Shown here one piece after another: positions 45,330 through 54,175 of a DNA stretch of 64,000 bases. Position numbers and translations under genes: made by a program. Within the stretch, counting starts at the first letter, position 1. Every line of letters begins with the position of its first letter. The DNA is from DASQEH01 sp963765725. GTDB lineage: Bacteria > Actinomycetota > Actinomycetes > Propionibacteriales > Nocardioidaceae. The stretch lies in the NCBI GenBank assembly GCA_963765725.1, contig CAVXXI010000003.1, positions 372,001 through 436,000 of the forward strand, in the 5' to 3' direction. The notes beneath the pieces were generated by a model. That model saw nothing but the letters and a program-made list of their open reading frames with translations. It searched no databases and was not told the origin of the DNA.

Positions 45330-47725
45330 TCGGCCCTCAGCACGGTACTGATCCGCTGCCCCACGGCGCGATGGCCGGGATACGCGGCGAGCAGGTTCAC
45401 GACCAGCAACGAAATCGGGACCACGAGGAACACCGCCACCAGGGCAAGCGGTGGGACGTACACCACGGGGGTGCGCTCGGCGACGACCCGCCACAGGGTC
45501 CGAGCCAGGGCAAGCCCGAGGGGAATCCCGAACACGAGGCCGACCATCGCTAGCGTGGTCGCCTGCCACGCGACCGTGGCGCGCACCTGTGGGCTGGTCA
45601 ACCCGAGTGCCCGCAGCACCGCGATGTCGTGGCGGCGCCGGTACACGGCGGTGGCCAGGGCGTGACCGATGGCGCCGATGGCCAGCAGGGCCAGGAACGC
45701 TCCCATCAGCGTCGGCAGCGCACGGACCGTGCGCAGGTTGAGCACGTCGGACGGCGGAGAGTCCCGTTGGAAGCCGAAGCCGGTGGCGGCGTTCACGGCC
45801 TTGATGCCGGCCGCCTTGGCGACGCCAGGGGGGAACCGCACCAGGATCAGATGGAACTTGAAGAAGCCGCTCGGGTACAGCCGCTTGAACGCGCTGCCCG
45901 TCACCCAGGCGCCCTCGTCGTACGAGTTGTGGACGGCTGCGGGTACGAAGGTGATCCCGGAGACCGTGAACGGCAACGTGTGGGCGCCCTTGACCATCAC
46001 GTGGTCACCGATATGAGCGTGCAGCAACTGGGCCGTGTGGGGGCCGAGGGCAATCTCGTTGTCTGACTGGGGCTCATGTCCCGTCAGCGACACCGGGGTT
46101 ACGCCACCACCGAGAGGCGAGAGCTCGAACAGCGTGAGGGACTGGTCGGCGATGGTGACGGGCAGCAGGCGCGTGTCGTTCGCACCGGCGACTTGGGGCA
46201 GGCGCGTGAGCTTGCCCAGCTTGGCCTTCTCCTTGGCCGGGGACACGAAGTCGTGGCCGTTCAGACCGAGGAACCCGCCGGCCTGCCAGGTCTGTCCGTA
46301 GCGCTGCGGTGTGTTGACGGCGTCGTCGAGACCGGAGTGGAAGGTCGCCGCCGCGACCAACCCCAAGACACCTGCCACCGCACCCACCATGGCAGGGCGC
46401 GCCGGAACGGCCGTGCGCCCACGCCCGCTCTCCAGGGCCAGCCGGGTGCCCAGCGTCAGCGGGACGGGCAGTCCGAGTCTCCGAGCCCAGGACGCCACGG
46501 TGGAGGTTGTGTACGAGCCGGTCGTCCCACGATGCCCGAGGGAGCTGACCGCCGTCACGTACGCGATCAAGGACACCAGTATGAGCAGGAGGACACCCCC
46601 CGGCACGAGGACGAGCCAGTCGACATCGACGCCGGGGCTCGGCTCGACCTTCCTGCCGACGCCGATGGGGAAGAGCGGGGATGCCGCCACTGCACCCGCC
46701 ACCGAGACGACAGCGGCGACCGCGGCCACGGCCACCGGACCACCGACGGCTGCAAGCACGGTCTCACCTCGGGTGAGCCCCAGCGCTCGCAGGACGTCGA
46801 GGTCGGTCACCGCCGACGCCGTGTATCGCACGATGGCCTGACCGACGATGAGCAAAGCGGCAATAGCCGCGATGACCGCGAAGAGCAGCAACGAGTCTCG
46901 TTCGAAGGAGGTGGCGTTGGTGACCCGCTTGGCCCCCTGCGTCAGGTCCGTGACGTCGATGTCGTTGCGGCCCGTGACCCGAGCAAGGTCCTTGATGAAG
47001 CCCGGCAGCGCTGCTTCGCCGCCATGGAGGCGCACCAGCGCATTGGTGTAGCTGAACGGACCGGGGATGACCATCGTGCGGTGGTACTTGCGGAAGAAGG
47101 CGTACGACGTGAGGACGCCGGGTCCGTCCGTTCCGGAGAATGCGAAGGTCCAGGGCACCCGGAGGACGCCGACGATGTGCAGGGGCTGCCTCGGCCCCTT
47201 GGCGGCGCTCGCGGGCGGTGGCGAGTCGAGATTCATGTGGTGCAGCTGGCGGCGGCTGAACATCCGAGCCTCGAGCGTGTCGCCGACCGTCAGGTGGTAC
47301 TTGTCCACGAACGGCTGGGTGACAGCGATCTGGTCCAGCGCCGAGTTGTTGATCCTCCGTCCTTGCAGGACCGAGCCTCGCTCGATCGAGACGTAGCCTT
47401 CCGGGTTGGAGTTGAGGAAGCCGATGTCGTTGGAACTGACCCCCTCGATGGCGAAGAGCCCGCTGACGGGGAACAAGCCCAACGCCTCGACCTCGGGCAG
47501 CGCCTTGACGGCCCTCCAGTCGAACCCGGGCGTGTTCGGCAAGACGATGGCGGTTGCCGGCAGTCCCACCGCGTCCAGCCGTGCCATGGCGCTGCCGTCG
47601 CGCCGAGCGCCCGCGGTCACCGCGAGGACGAGTACCCCGGACAACGACAGCAACAGGCTCAGGACGACGAGCGACCGGGCCCGGCGCCGCATATCGAGGC
47701 GCAGCCACGCGAGCACCGCGGTCAT
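45326..47725 (-). CDS. FtsX/MacB-type ABC transporter permease
   Basis: 799 aa. Two FtsX modules: N-terminal helix (about 18-38), extracytoplasmic domain, three helices (about 278-385), then a second large extracytoplasmic domain and three final helices (LMGAFLALLAIGAIGHALAT; VLRALGLTSPQVRATVAWQA; LVVPISLLVVNLLAAYPGHR). This is typical of MacB-like exporters that move lipids, peptides or drugs by mechanotransmission. The N-terminal hydrophobic segment is LVVLSLLLSLSGVLVLAVTA. Works with the ATPase encoded four bases upstream (overlap). Substrate unknown. Confidence 0.88.
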   Translation of the reverse strand: MTAVLAWLRLDMRRRARSLVVLSLLLSLSGVLVLAVTAGARRDGSAMARLDAVGLPATAIVLPNTPGFDWRAVKALPEVEALGLFPVSGLFAIEGVSSNDIGFLNSNPEGYVSIERGSVLQGRRINNSALDQIAVTQPFVDKYHLTVGDTLEARMFSRRQLHHMNLDSPPPASAAKGPRQPLHIVGVLRVPWTFAFSGTDGPGVLTSYAFFRKYHRTMVIPGPFSYTNALVRLHGGEAALPGFIKDLARVTGRNDIDVTDLTQGAKRVTNATSFERDSLLLFAVIAAIAALLIVGQAIVRYTASAVTDLDVLRALGLTRGETVLAAVGGPVAVAAVAAVVSVAGAVAASPLFPIGVGRKVEPSPGVDVDWLVLVPGGVLLLILVSLIAYVTAVSSLGHRGTTGSYTTSTVASWARRLGLPVPLTLGTRLALESGRGRTAVPARPAMVGAVAGVLGLVAAATFHSGLDDAVNTPQRYGQTWQAGGFLGLNGHDFVSPAKEKAKLGKLTRLPQVAGANDTRLLPVTIADQSLTLFELSPLGGGVTPVSLTGHEPQSDNEIALGPHTAQLLHAHIGDHVMVKGAHTLPFTVSGITFVPAAVHNSYDEGAWVTGSAFKRLYPSGFFKFHLILVRFPPGVAKAAGIKAVNAATGFGFQRDSPPSDVLNLRTVRALPTLMGAFLALLAIGAIGHALATAVYRRRHDIAVLRALGLTSPQVRATVAWQATTLAMVGLVFGIPLGLALARTLWRVVAERTPVVYVPPLALVAVFLVVPISLLVVNLLAAYPGHRAVGQRISTVLRAE

Positions 47726-48417
47726 CGGGCCAGCTCCGCCGTGTCGCTCTCGAGCCGGCCGTCCTGCAGCCGGATGACTCTGGACGCCCCTGCCGCCACG
47801 TCGGCCGAGTGGGTGACCATGAGGATCGTCTGGCCGTCGCCGTGCAGTCGGCGGAAGAGCTCGAGCACCTCGTGGCCGCCGTCGGAGTCGAGGGCACCGG
47901 TCGGCTCGTCGGCGAGCAGGAGCGACGGGTCGTTGACGAGTGCCCTGGCGATCGCGAGCCGCTGCCGCTGCCCGCCGGAGAGTACGGCTGGGAGCGCCGA
48001 TGCCTTGTCGGCGAGGCCGAGCAGGTCGAGCAGGTCACGTGCCCGGGTCTCGGCCGCCCGCCGACGCATCCCGGCGATGACGGCGGGCAGAGCGATGTTG
48101 TCCAGGGCGCTGGTGCCGTCGATCAGGTTGAAGAACTGGAAAACGATGCCGATGTGGCGGCGGCGGAATCGCGCCAGCCAGTTCTCGTCGCGGCCGGTCA
48201 CCGTCTCGCCGGCGACGGTGATCGTCCCCTCGTCGACGATGTCCAGACCGGCGACGACGTTGAGCAGGGTCGACTTTCCGCATCCCGATGGCCCCATGAC
48301 CGCCGCGAACTCACCCTGCCCGAGATCGAGGTCGAGACCGCGCAGAGCGCGTACCGGCGCGACCTCGGCCTGGAACGTCTTGCGCACCCCTCGCACGGTC
48401 AGCAGCGGCTCCGTCAT
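47722..48417 (-). CDS. ABC transporter ATPase, MacB/LolD type
   Basis: 231 aa. Walker A GPSGCGKSTLL, Q-loop FQFFNLIDGTSALDN, signature LSGGQRQRLAIARAL, Walker B LLLADEPTGALD and H-loop MVTHSADVA. The pattern and size match ATPases that serve FtsX-type permeases. The ATG at 48417 overlaps the stop of the cyclase fusion; a long open frame further upstream is a shadow of that gene. Confidence 0.93.
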   Translation of the reverse strand: MTEPLLTVRGVRKTFQAEVAPVRALRGLDLDLGQGEFAAVMGPSGCGKSTLLNVVAGLDIVDEGTITVAGETVTGRDENWLARFRRRHIGIVFQFFNLIDGTSALDNIALPAVIAGMRRRAAETRARDLLDLLGLADKASALPAVLSGGQRQRLAIARALVNDPSLLLADEPTGALDSDGGHEVLELFRRLHGDGQTILMVTHSADVAAGASRVIRLQDGRLESDTAELAR

Positions 48418-49847
48418 GGCGCGACACTCCTCGACGTCGGTTGCGGCCCGGTCAGGCGGAACGCGTGCACGGTCGCGGCACGGCCCTTCACTTGCTGCTC
48501 CCCGATCGGCTCGAACCTCCACTGGGGAGCCTGCTCGACGGTGGCCCCGTTGGCGACGGTCGAGCCGGCGGGCCGGGCGAGGTCCTGCAGCCGCTGCGCC
48601 AGGTTGACGGTGTCGCCGACCAGGGTGTACTCGATCCGCTCCTCGCTGCCGAGCATGGCCGCAGCCACGTCTCCCGTCGACAGCCCGATGCCGAGGCCGA
48701 AGGGGGAGAGCCCCTCGGCGGCCCACTGCTCGTCGAGAAGCGCCTGTCGTTCGTGCATGGCAGCCGCGGCGGCGACACTGCGCGCCGCGTGGTCGGGCTG
48801 CTGTAGGGGAGCGCCGAAGACCGCCATGACCGCGTCGCCGACGTACTGCATGACCGTGCCGCCTTCCTGCAGGATCGCGCCGTTCATCTCCTTGCGGTGC
48901 GCGTTGAGCTGGCGGGCCAGGACCGAAAGGTCGGTGCGCTCAGCGATCGTCGAGTAACCGCGCACGTCGGACATCAGCACAGTGACGGTCAGTCGCTCCT
49001 CACGGTCGATCGCGCCCTTGTCGCGGCGCAGCCGGTCGGCGAGCCCACCCGGGAGGAGGCGGCTCAGTGTCTCCCCCTGCTCCTCGCGCTCGACGATCGC
49101 CGTATGCAGCATCTTGAGCCGCCGCAAGGCGCCGGAGCGTCCGGAGCTGGCGTCTGCTGCCAGGTGGAGGAATAGCTCGTCGACCCGGGTGTCCACCGCC
49201 TCCGGCGTCGTACCCAGGCTCGCGGCGATGGCCTTCGCGGGGCGCCCTTCGGCGACCAGCTGCAGCAGCTTCTCCTCGTCGGGCGACAGGCCGTCGAGAG
49301 GCCGAGCGGGCGTCACCAGCGCCTGCACGATCTCGGGGTCCAGCATCGAGCCGCCCGAGGCGACCTCATGGACGGCCCGCACCAGCCGGTCGCCGTCGGC
49401 AACACGCTCCTTGAGCAGGTAGGCGAAGCCGGCAGCCCCTTCGGTGAGCAGCGCGACGGCGTACTCGGGGTCGTCGTACTGTGAGAGCACGACGACACCC
49501 GTGCCTGGGTAGAGACCGCGGACGTGCTTCGCCGCGGCGATCCCCTCGTCGGTGAACGACGGTGGCATCCGGATGTCGGTGACGATGACGTCGGGTCGGT
49601 GCTCCTCCGCCGCAGCCACGAGGCTGTCGTAGTCGTCGGCGACGGCCACGACGGCGAGACCCGAGCGTACGGTGAGCAGCGCCCGTACGCCCTCCCGGAC
49701 CAGCAGGTTGTCGTCAGCGAGCAGCACGCGGAGTACGCCGGTCCGCACCTCCGCGGTGCCGTCCGACGACGGAGCAGGGCCTGTCACATCGACGTCCACG
49801 CCCCCCATTGGATCGGACTCCGGCTCCCGATACCAGGGCATTGGCAT
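48414..49847 (-). CDS. response regulator fused to class III nucleotidyl cyclase
   Basis: 477 aa. Receiver (RVLLADDNLLVREGVRALLT; acceptor Asp in VIVTDIRMPPSFTDEG; Lys in AYLLKERV), then a LuxR-like helical segment (LSPDEEKLLQLVAEGRPAKA, IAASLGTTPEAVDTRVDELF), then an adenylate/guanylate cyclase domain: metal-binding Asp in VTVLMSDVRGYSTIAERT, second Asp in MQYVGDAVMAVFGAP, Lys-equivalent region RIEYTLVGDTVNLAQRLQ. The HTH deviates from functional LuxR domains and may now be a linker. It probably makes a cyclic nucleotide when phosphorylated by the kinase at 43701. Coupled by overlap to the ABC exporter. Confidence 0.88.
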   Translation of the reverse strand: MPMPWYREPESDPMGGVDVDVTGPAPSSDGTAEVRTGVLRVLLADDNLLVREGVRALLTVRSGLAVVAVADDYDSLVAAAEEHRPDVIVTDIRMPPSFTDEGIAAAKHVRGLYPGTGVVVLSQYDDPEYAVALLTEGAAGFAYLLKERVADGDRLVRAVHEVASGGSMLDPEIVQALVTPARPLDGLSPDEEKLLQLVAEGRPAKAIAASLGTTPEAVDTRVDELFLHLAADASSGRSGALRRLKMLHTAIVEREEQGETLSRLLPGGLADRLRRDKGAIDREERLTVTVLMSDVRGYSTIAERTDLSVLARQLNAHRKEMNGAILQEGGTVMQYVGDAVMAVFGAPLQQPDHAARSVAAAAAMHERQALLDEQWAAEGLSPFGLGIGLSTGDVAAAMLGSEERIEYTLVGDTVNLAQRLQDLARPAGSTVANGATVEQAPQWRFEPIGEQQVKGRAATVHAFRLTGPQPTSRSVAP

Positions 49848-49853
49848 CGCCGG

Positions 49854-50993
49854 TCAGGGGGTGCTGGTACGAGGGTCCCTCAGGATGGTGCTCACAATCC
49901 GACGCGTGATCAGGCCGCGACCGAGCCCGATCTCGACCAGGTCGTCGAAGACGTGCTGGTCGCGGTTCGCCGCGCGTAGGCAGCGTTCGACCGCGGCGGG
50001 AACCGAGACGAGCCTCGACGCGGCGGCGGTGTGCCGTAGATGGCGACCCAGGAGCGAGCGCACGGCGACCCGGTGGCGGCGGCCGGCACTGTCGGGGTCC
50101 CCGGCCTCGAGTGCGGCGGCCGCCGACCGGCCGGCGAGTACGCCGATGGCGACCGCGTAGTAGATCCCTTCACCCGTCACGGGGTTGATCAGTCCGGCCG
50201 CGTCGCCGGCCAGGAGCACCCGACCGTCGCCCTGCTGCCAGCGCCACGGCGACAGGGGCAGGTGGTGGCCGAGCCACTGCCCACCTCCGGCCGTCGCACC
50301 GGGAAGCAGCGAGTCCAGCCGTTGCAAGAGCTCGGCTCGCGACAGTGGAGCGCGACCCTTGCGCAGCAGCTCGCCGTAGCCGACGTTGGCGAGCCCATCC
50401 CCTCTGTCGAAGGACCATGCGTACGACGGCTGCCGCGTCTCGCTGAACACGATGATCTGCTGGCCGCGCCGGGCCGCCGGCGTCGGCGCGTAGCCTCGCA
50501 GGGCGAGGGCCCGGCGGCGTACCGGCGCCATTCCCATCGCCGACCGGACGGCCGAATGGGCGCCGTCGGCGCCGATGGTGACGCGCGCCGAGACGTCCGT
50601 GCCGAGGTGGACACCGTCCGCCCCGACGTCCAGCGTCTTGACCCGTACCCGGCGCAGTTGGGCACCGGCCCGTACGGCTGCTTCGACCAGTCGGGCGTCG
50701 AACACGGTCCGGGGGACCACCCAGGCCGGTCTCGCCATGTCGCGAAGCGTGGTCACGTGCGCGCGCTGCAGCTTGAGCCGGCGTACCGGGCGCCAGTCGT
50801 CGAGCACTCCGGACACGCCGACCTCACTCAGCACGTCGAGCACATGGGGGGCGATGCCGTCGCCGCACGACTTGTCCCGGGGGAAGTCGGCCCGATCGAG
50901 CAGGGCGACCCGCAGGCGGGGGTTGGCGGTCAGCGCGCCGAGTGCGGCCGCGGATCCAGCCGGGCCGGCTCCGACGATCGCCAGGTCCCACAT
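49854..50993 (-). CDS. geranylgeranyl-reductase-family FAD oxidoreductase
   Basis: 379 aa. FAD-binding Rossmann motif LAIVGAGPAGSAAALGAL at the N-terminus, the family element DKSCGDGIAPHVLDVL, the second FAD motif VTIGADGAHSAVR and the GD motif RVLLAGDAAGLINPVTGEGI. Members reduce isoprenoid chains or act as monooxygenase-like flavoproteins. With the P450 next to it, isoprenoid or menaquinone-type modification is possible. The ATG at 50993 follows AGGA; a longer start at 51020 is less likely. Confidence 0.85.
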   Translation of the reverse strand: MWDLAIVGAGPAGSAAALGALTANPRLRVALLDRADFPRDKSCGDGIAPHVLDVLSEVGVSGVLDDWRPVRRLKLQRAHVTTLRDMARPAWVVPRTVFDARLVEAAVRAGAQLRRVRVKTLDVGADGVHLGTDVSARVTIGADGAHSAVRSAMGMAPVRRRALALRGYAPTPAARRGQQIIVFSETRQPSYAWSFDRGDGLANVGYGELLRKGRAPLSRAELLQRLDSLLPGATAGGGQWLGHHLPLSPWRWQQGDGRVLLAGDAAGLINPVTGEGIYYAVAIGVLAGRSAAAALEAGDPDSAGRRHRVAVRSLLGRHLRHTAAASRLVSVPAAVERCLRAANRDQHVFDDLVEIGLGRGLITRRIVSTILRDPRTSTP

Positions 50994-51026
50994 GCACGTA
51001 TCCTCGCGTTCGAGCCGCAACGTCGG

Positions 51027-52298
51027 TCAGCCGAGGTCGACCGGCAGCGCCTCCACGCCGTAGACGATCGAGAGCTTGCGGAACGTCAGCGTGGCCGGGT
51101 CGACGGCGAGCGACATCCGTGGGAACCGGCGGACGAGGGCGGGGTACGCCGACCGCAGCTCCATCCGGGCCAGCTCGGCGCCGATGCAGCGGTGGAACCC
51201 GTGCCCGAAGGCGAAGTGCGCCACCGGCGGGCGCAGTGGGTTGAAGTCGTCCATGGCGTCACCCAGCGCGCCGTCGCGATTGGCGCCGGAGAGCGAGCAC
51301 ACGACGACGTCGCCGGCGGTGATCTTGTTGCCGTAGAGCACCATGTCCTGCTTGGCGAACCTCGGGAACGAGATCTGGACGACCGCGAGGTAGCGCAGCA
51401 GCTCCTCCACGACCGCGTCGGCGGAGTCGTCGTTGTCGCGCAGGAGTGCGAAGGACTCGGGCTTCTGCAGCAGGGCCAGGGCGCCGAGCGCGATCATGCT
51501 GGCAGACGTCTCGAAGCCGCCTGTGAAGACGCCGTCGGCCAACCCGGCCAGGTCGAGCTCGTCGAGGTCCGTGCCCTGCTCCTCGACGATCTTTCCGAGT
51601 AGGCCGTCGCCTGGGTTCCTTTTCTGCTTACGGACAGCCTCCAGCAGGAACTCGCGCGACTCCGACACGGCTCCCAGCGTGCCGATGCCACCGCCGGAGA
51701 CGTCGAAGCGAGCGTGCCCGAGCGCCTGGAACCCGGCCCGGTCCTCGTCGGGCAGCCCGAGCAGCTCACAGATGACGAGGAACGGGATCGGTGCGGCGAA
51801 GTGCTCGACCAGGTCGACGACGGGACCGTTCGCCTCGAGGACGTCGAGCTGGGTGTCCACGATCCGCTTGATCGACGGCTTCAGGCGGTCGAGGCGCCGC
51901 ATGGTGAACTCCGGCGTCAGGATCTTGCGGAGCCGGGTGTGCTGGGGCGGATCCGTGAAGCCGAGCCCCCCGATGTACCGGTCCGAGGACTCCTGGCTCC
52001 CACCTACTAGCGGCCGGATGTCGTTGCTGAAGTCGGAGGTGTTGGCCAGGACGGTTCGGGTGGCCTCGTGCCCGGTGACGACCCACACGTTCATGCCGAA
52101 CAGCCGGGTCAGCTTCGTGACCGGTGCGGCGTCCCGCATCTCGGCCAGTGCTGGTACCGGGTCGAGGCCGTTGCGCTGCAGGGGCATGATGAGCGAGTCC
52201 GGCACCATCGGCAGCTTGGTGAGGTCGACGTTGCTGCGTTGTGCCCGGGCCAGTAGCCGCCGCCCCAGCCACGTCTTGACGCGTGAGGGGATGTCCAT
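51027..52298 (-). CDS. cytochrome P450
   Basis: 423 aa soluble bacterial P450. Haem-binding loop FGHGFHRCIGAELARME with the thiolate Cys, ExxR in VVEELLRYL, I-helix GVFTGGFETSASMI with the oxygen-activating Thr, and FTDPPQHTRLRKIL in the C-helix region. The substrate is unknown, and no ferredoxin or reductase gene is in the window. The start at 52298 (MDIPSRVKTWLGRRLL) is chosen over an upstream frame that runs toward the repeat array. Thirty-three bases before the flavoprotein gene, so likely one transcript. Confidence 0.92.
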   Translation of the reverse strand: MDIPSRVKTWLGRRLLARAQRSNVDLTKLPMVPDSLIMPLQRNGLDPVPALAEMRDAAPVTKLTRLFGMNVWVVTGHEATRTVLANTSDFSNDIRPLVGGSQESSDRYIGGLGFTDPPQHTRLRKILTPEFTMRRLDRLKPSIKRIVDTQLDVLEANGPVVDLVEHFAAPIPFLVICELLGLPDEDRAGFQALGHARFDVSGGGIGTLGAVSESREFLLEAVRKQKRNPGDGLLGKIVEEQGTDLDELDLAGLADGVFTGGFETSASMIALGALALLQKPESFALLRDNDDSADAVVEELLRYLAVVQISFPRFAKQDMVLYGNKITAGDVVVCSLSGANRDGALGDAMDDFNPLRPPVAHFAFGHGFHRCIGAELARMELRSAYPALVRRFPRMSLAVDPATLTFRKLSIVYGVEALPVDLG

Positions 52299-52413
52299 GG
52301 CCCGCCTGTCGTGAGTCGCCCTGACCGGTTCGTAGTCCGGTCCCCGATGTCTAGACCGACCGTAGGCCATTGTGACGCCGAACTTGCCGACGTACGCACG
52401 CGCCCCCGCCCCG

Positions 52414-52567
52414 GAGTGGGCAGGAATGTCGCGTCGAGTGGGCAGGAATGTCGCGTCGAGTGGGCAGGGATGTCGCGTCGAGTGGGCGCGTATGTCGTGT
52501 CGAGTGGGCGGGAATGTCTTGGCGACTGGGCGGGAATGTCGTGCCGAGTGGGCGCGTATGTCGCGTC
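52414..52567. repeat. tandem 22-bp repeat array, forward, 7 units
   Basis: Seven head-to-tail 22-bp units (starts 52414, 52436, 52458, 52480, 52502, 52524, 52546) opening GAGTGGGCAGGAATGTC or variants (GAGTGGGCGCGTATGTC). Units 1-3 are nearly identical; the others vary at a few positions. It lies between the P450 start and the phzF stop. The reverse complement of this unit makes up the array at 54051-54138. Confidence 0.93.
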
Positions 52568-52594
52568 GATCGGACTGCAGGCCCCATGATGGGC

Positions 52595-53503
52595 CTAGCC
52601 CTCCGCCGAAGGTACCTCCAGCCTTCCGGTGGCGAACTCGACGACGTGACCACCGACGGTGACCCGACGAAGTCGACTGTCCTGCATCAACGCCGCGGCC
52701 TGGATGACACTGGGTCGGCCCATGGCGAATCCCTGCCTGATGGTGAGGGTCGATTCTGCGTCGGGGTTACCGGTGTCAACAGCCAGGCACCCGACGAGCG
52801 CCGCTGAGGCTGAGCCGGTGGCGGGATCTTCGTCGATGCCGAGTGACGGGGCGAACATTCGGGCGTACACGTCTCCACCGTCGACGAGCTCACCTGCGAA
52901 GAAGAAGACGTGATGAGCCCAACTGTTACCGAGGGCGGCGGTCAACGCCGCCTTGTCGAGAACGGCCGCATCGACGTTTGCGGCGCTGGCGACCTGGCAG
53001 AAGCAGAACGGCAGGCCCACTCCGGCGAACCACACATCATGCACCGCTTCCACCGGAAGACTGAGCGCTCTGGCAAGTGCTGCCGTATCCGGCCGCTCGG
53101 AGGGTCGGTCGAGCTCGGCCTCGAGGGCCAGCTCGCTGTACAGGCCACGCTTGTCGTCGCGCACAGTGACCCGGATGGGCCCGACCTCCTCCTCGAAGAC
53201 GACCTCCGACGACGTCGTGCCGGGTCCGCCGGCGAGCCCGTGGCGCACGAGCACGGCGGCGCTGCCCACAGTGGGGTGTCCGGCGAACGGCATCTCCGAG
53301 CCAGGCGAGAAGATCCGCAGGTGGGCGGTGTTACCAGCGTCTTGGGCGGGCAGTACGAACGTCGTCTCGGCGAAGTTGAACTCGCGTGCGACCGCCTGCA
53401 TCTGAGCCGCCGTCAGCCCTTGTGCGTCAAGTACCACCGCCAGCTGGTTTCCACCGAACTGAGAGTCCGTGAACACGTCGACGATGACGAAGTCGTACTG
53501 CAT
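52595..53503 (-). CDS. PhzF-family isomerase/epimerase-like protein
   Basis: 302 aa. Two diaminopimelate-epimerase-like halves. The N-terminus has DFVIVDVFTDSQFGGNQLAV, the catalytic Glu lies in REFNFAETTFVL, and the phosphate/substrate loops are MPFAGHPTVGSAAVL and DEDPATGSASAALVG. PhzF itself isomerises a phenazine precursor; most relatives have unknown substrates, and no phenazine genes are here. The start at 53503 fits the family. It lies just downstream of the Rid gene with the same direction and is bracketed by repeat arrays. Confidence 0.9.
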   Translation of the reverse strand: MQYDFVIVDVFTDSQFGGNQLAVVLDAQGLTAAQMQAVAREFNFAETTFVLPAQDAGNTAHLRIFSPGSEMPFAGHPTVGSAAVLVRHGLAGGPGTTSSEVVFEEEVGPIRVTVRDDKRGLYSELALEAELDRPSERPDTAALARALSLPVEAVHDVWFAGVGLPFCFCQVASAANVDAAVLDKAALTAALGNSWAHHVFFFAGELVDGGDVYARMFAPSLGIDEDPATGSASAALVGCLAVDTGNPDAESTLTIRQGFAMGRPSVIQAAALMQDSRLRRVTVGGHVVEFATGRLEVPSAEG

Positions 53504-53532
53504 TCTGCCTTCCTGGGTGCGGGGTGAGATCG

Positions 53533-53910
53533 TCAGCCGACGACCGCGTCGACCTCGACGAGTGCACCGAGCGGCAACGCGGCCACGGCGATCGCCGTAC
53601 GGGCGGGGTAGGGCGCGGAGAAGAACTCCGCATAGACCGCGTTGACCGCCGCGTAGTCGGCCATGTCGGCGAGGTACACGCCCACGCGGATCACGTCGGC
53701 CTCCGTCTTTCCGGCTGTGCCCAGTACCGCCTGCAGGTTGGTGAGCGCCTGCCGGGCCTGCGTCGCGGCGTCGGCTCCTGCGAGCTCGTCCGTGTCCGGG
53801 TCCTGGCCCACCTGACCGCTCACGAAGAGTGTCGGGGTGCCGGTCACTGCGGGCGAGAACGGTCCGGGTGGCCGCTCGTTCCGTGCATTGGGTACTGCTT
53901 GTCTCGGCAT
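53533..53910 (-). CDS. RidA-family protein
   Basis: 125 aa. Rid fold: FSPAVTGTPTLFVSGQVGQD, ATQARQALTNLQAVLGTAGK, VIRVGVYLADMADYAAVNAV and PARTAIAVAALPLGALVEVD, which keeps the Arg that binds the substrate carboxylate in imine deaminases. It probably hydrolyses reactive imines or enamines from amine or amino-acid metabolism, which would fit the polyamine genes nearby. The ATG at 53910 has a strong AGGAGG site. Likely co-transcribed with phzF. Confidence 0.88.
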   Translation of the reverse strand: MPRQAVPNARNERPPGPFSPAVTGTPTLFVSGQVGQDPDTDELAGADAATQARQALTNLQAVLGTAGKTEADVIRVGVYLADMADYAAVNAVYAEFFSAPYPARTAIAVAALPLGALVEVDAVVG

Positions 53911-54050
53911 GCTTCCTCCTGTGGGCGACGTGGTACGGCCTCGGCGGCTCGTACCCGAGCATTGCACCGCTCGACGTGGGCCAGGAGCCCGTGAGCGTCG
54001 AAGGGGAGCGATCGGCAGGAAACCCGCGGGGATCGGCAGCATTCGCGCGC

Positions 54051-54138
54051 CGCGAGTGCCCGCTGGACCGGGCATTCGTGCCCGCTGGACCGGACATTCG
54101 TGCCCGCTCGACCGGACATTCGTGCCCGCTCGACCGGA
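54051..54138. repeat. tandem 22-bp repeat array, inverted, 4 units
   Basis: Four 22-bp units (the first diverged; 54073, 54095 and 54117 nearly identical) opening CATTCGTGCCCGCT. Their reverse complement matches the 52414 unit at 18 of 22 positions. The array lies between the divergent ridA and arginase-family genes. Confidence 0.9.
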
Positions 54139-54175
54139 GACCGAATGCCTGGTGCACACCCATTAGGGTCGAGCG

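Noticed and set aside
46076..48607. 843-aa plus-strand reading frame
   Set aside because: Antisense to the permease and ATPase genes, arginine/glutamine-rich, no domains; a high-GC shadow.
52351..52662. Short reading frames across the 52.4-kb repeat array on both strands
   Set aside because: They exist only because of the tandem repeat and match no family.
54051..54138. Promoter or operator repeats specific to the arginase-family gene
   Set aside because: The same unit occurs downstream of phzF and, in related form, at 62 kb, so it is not specific to this gene.
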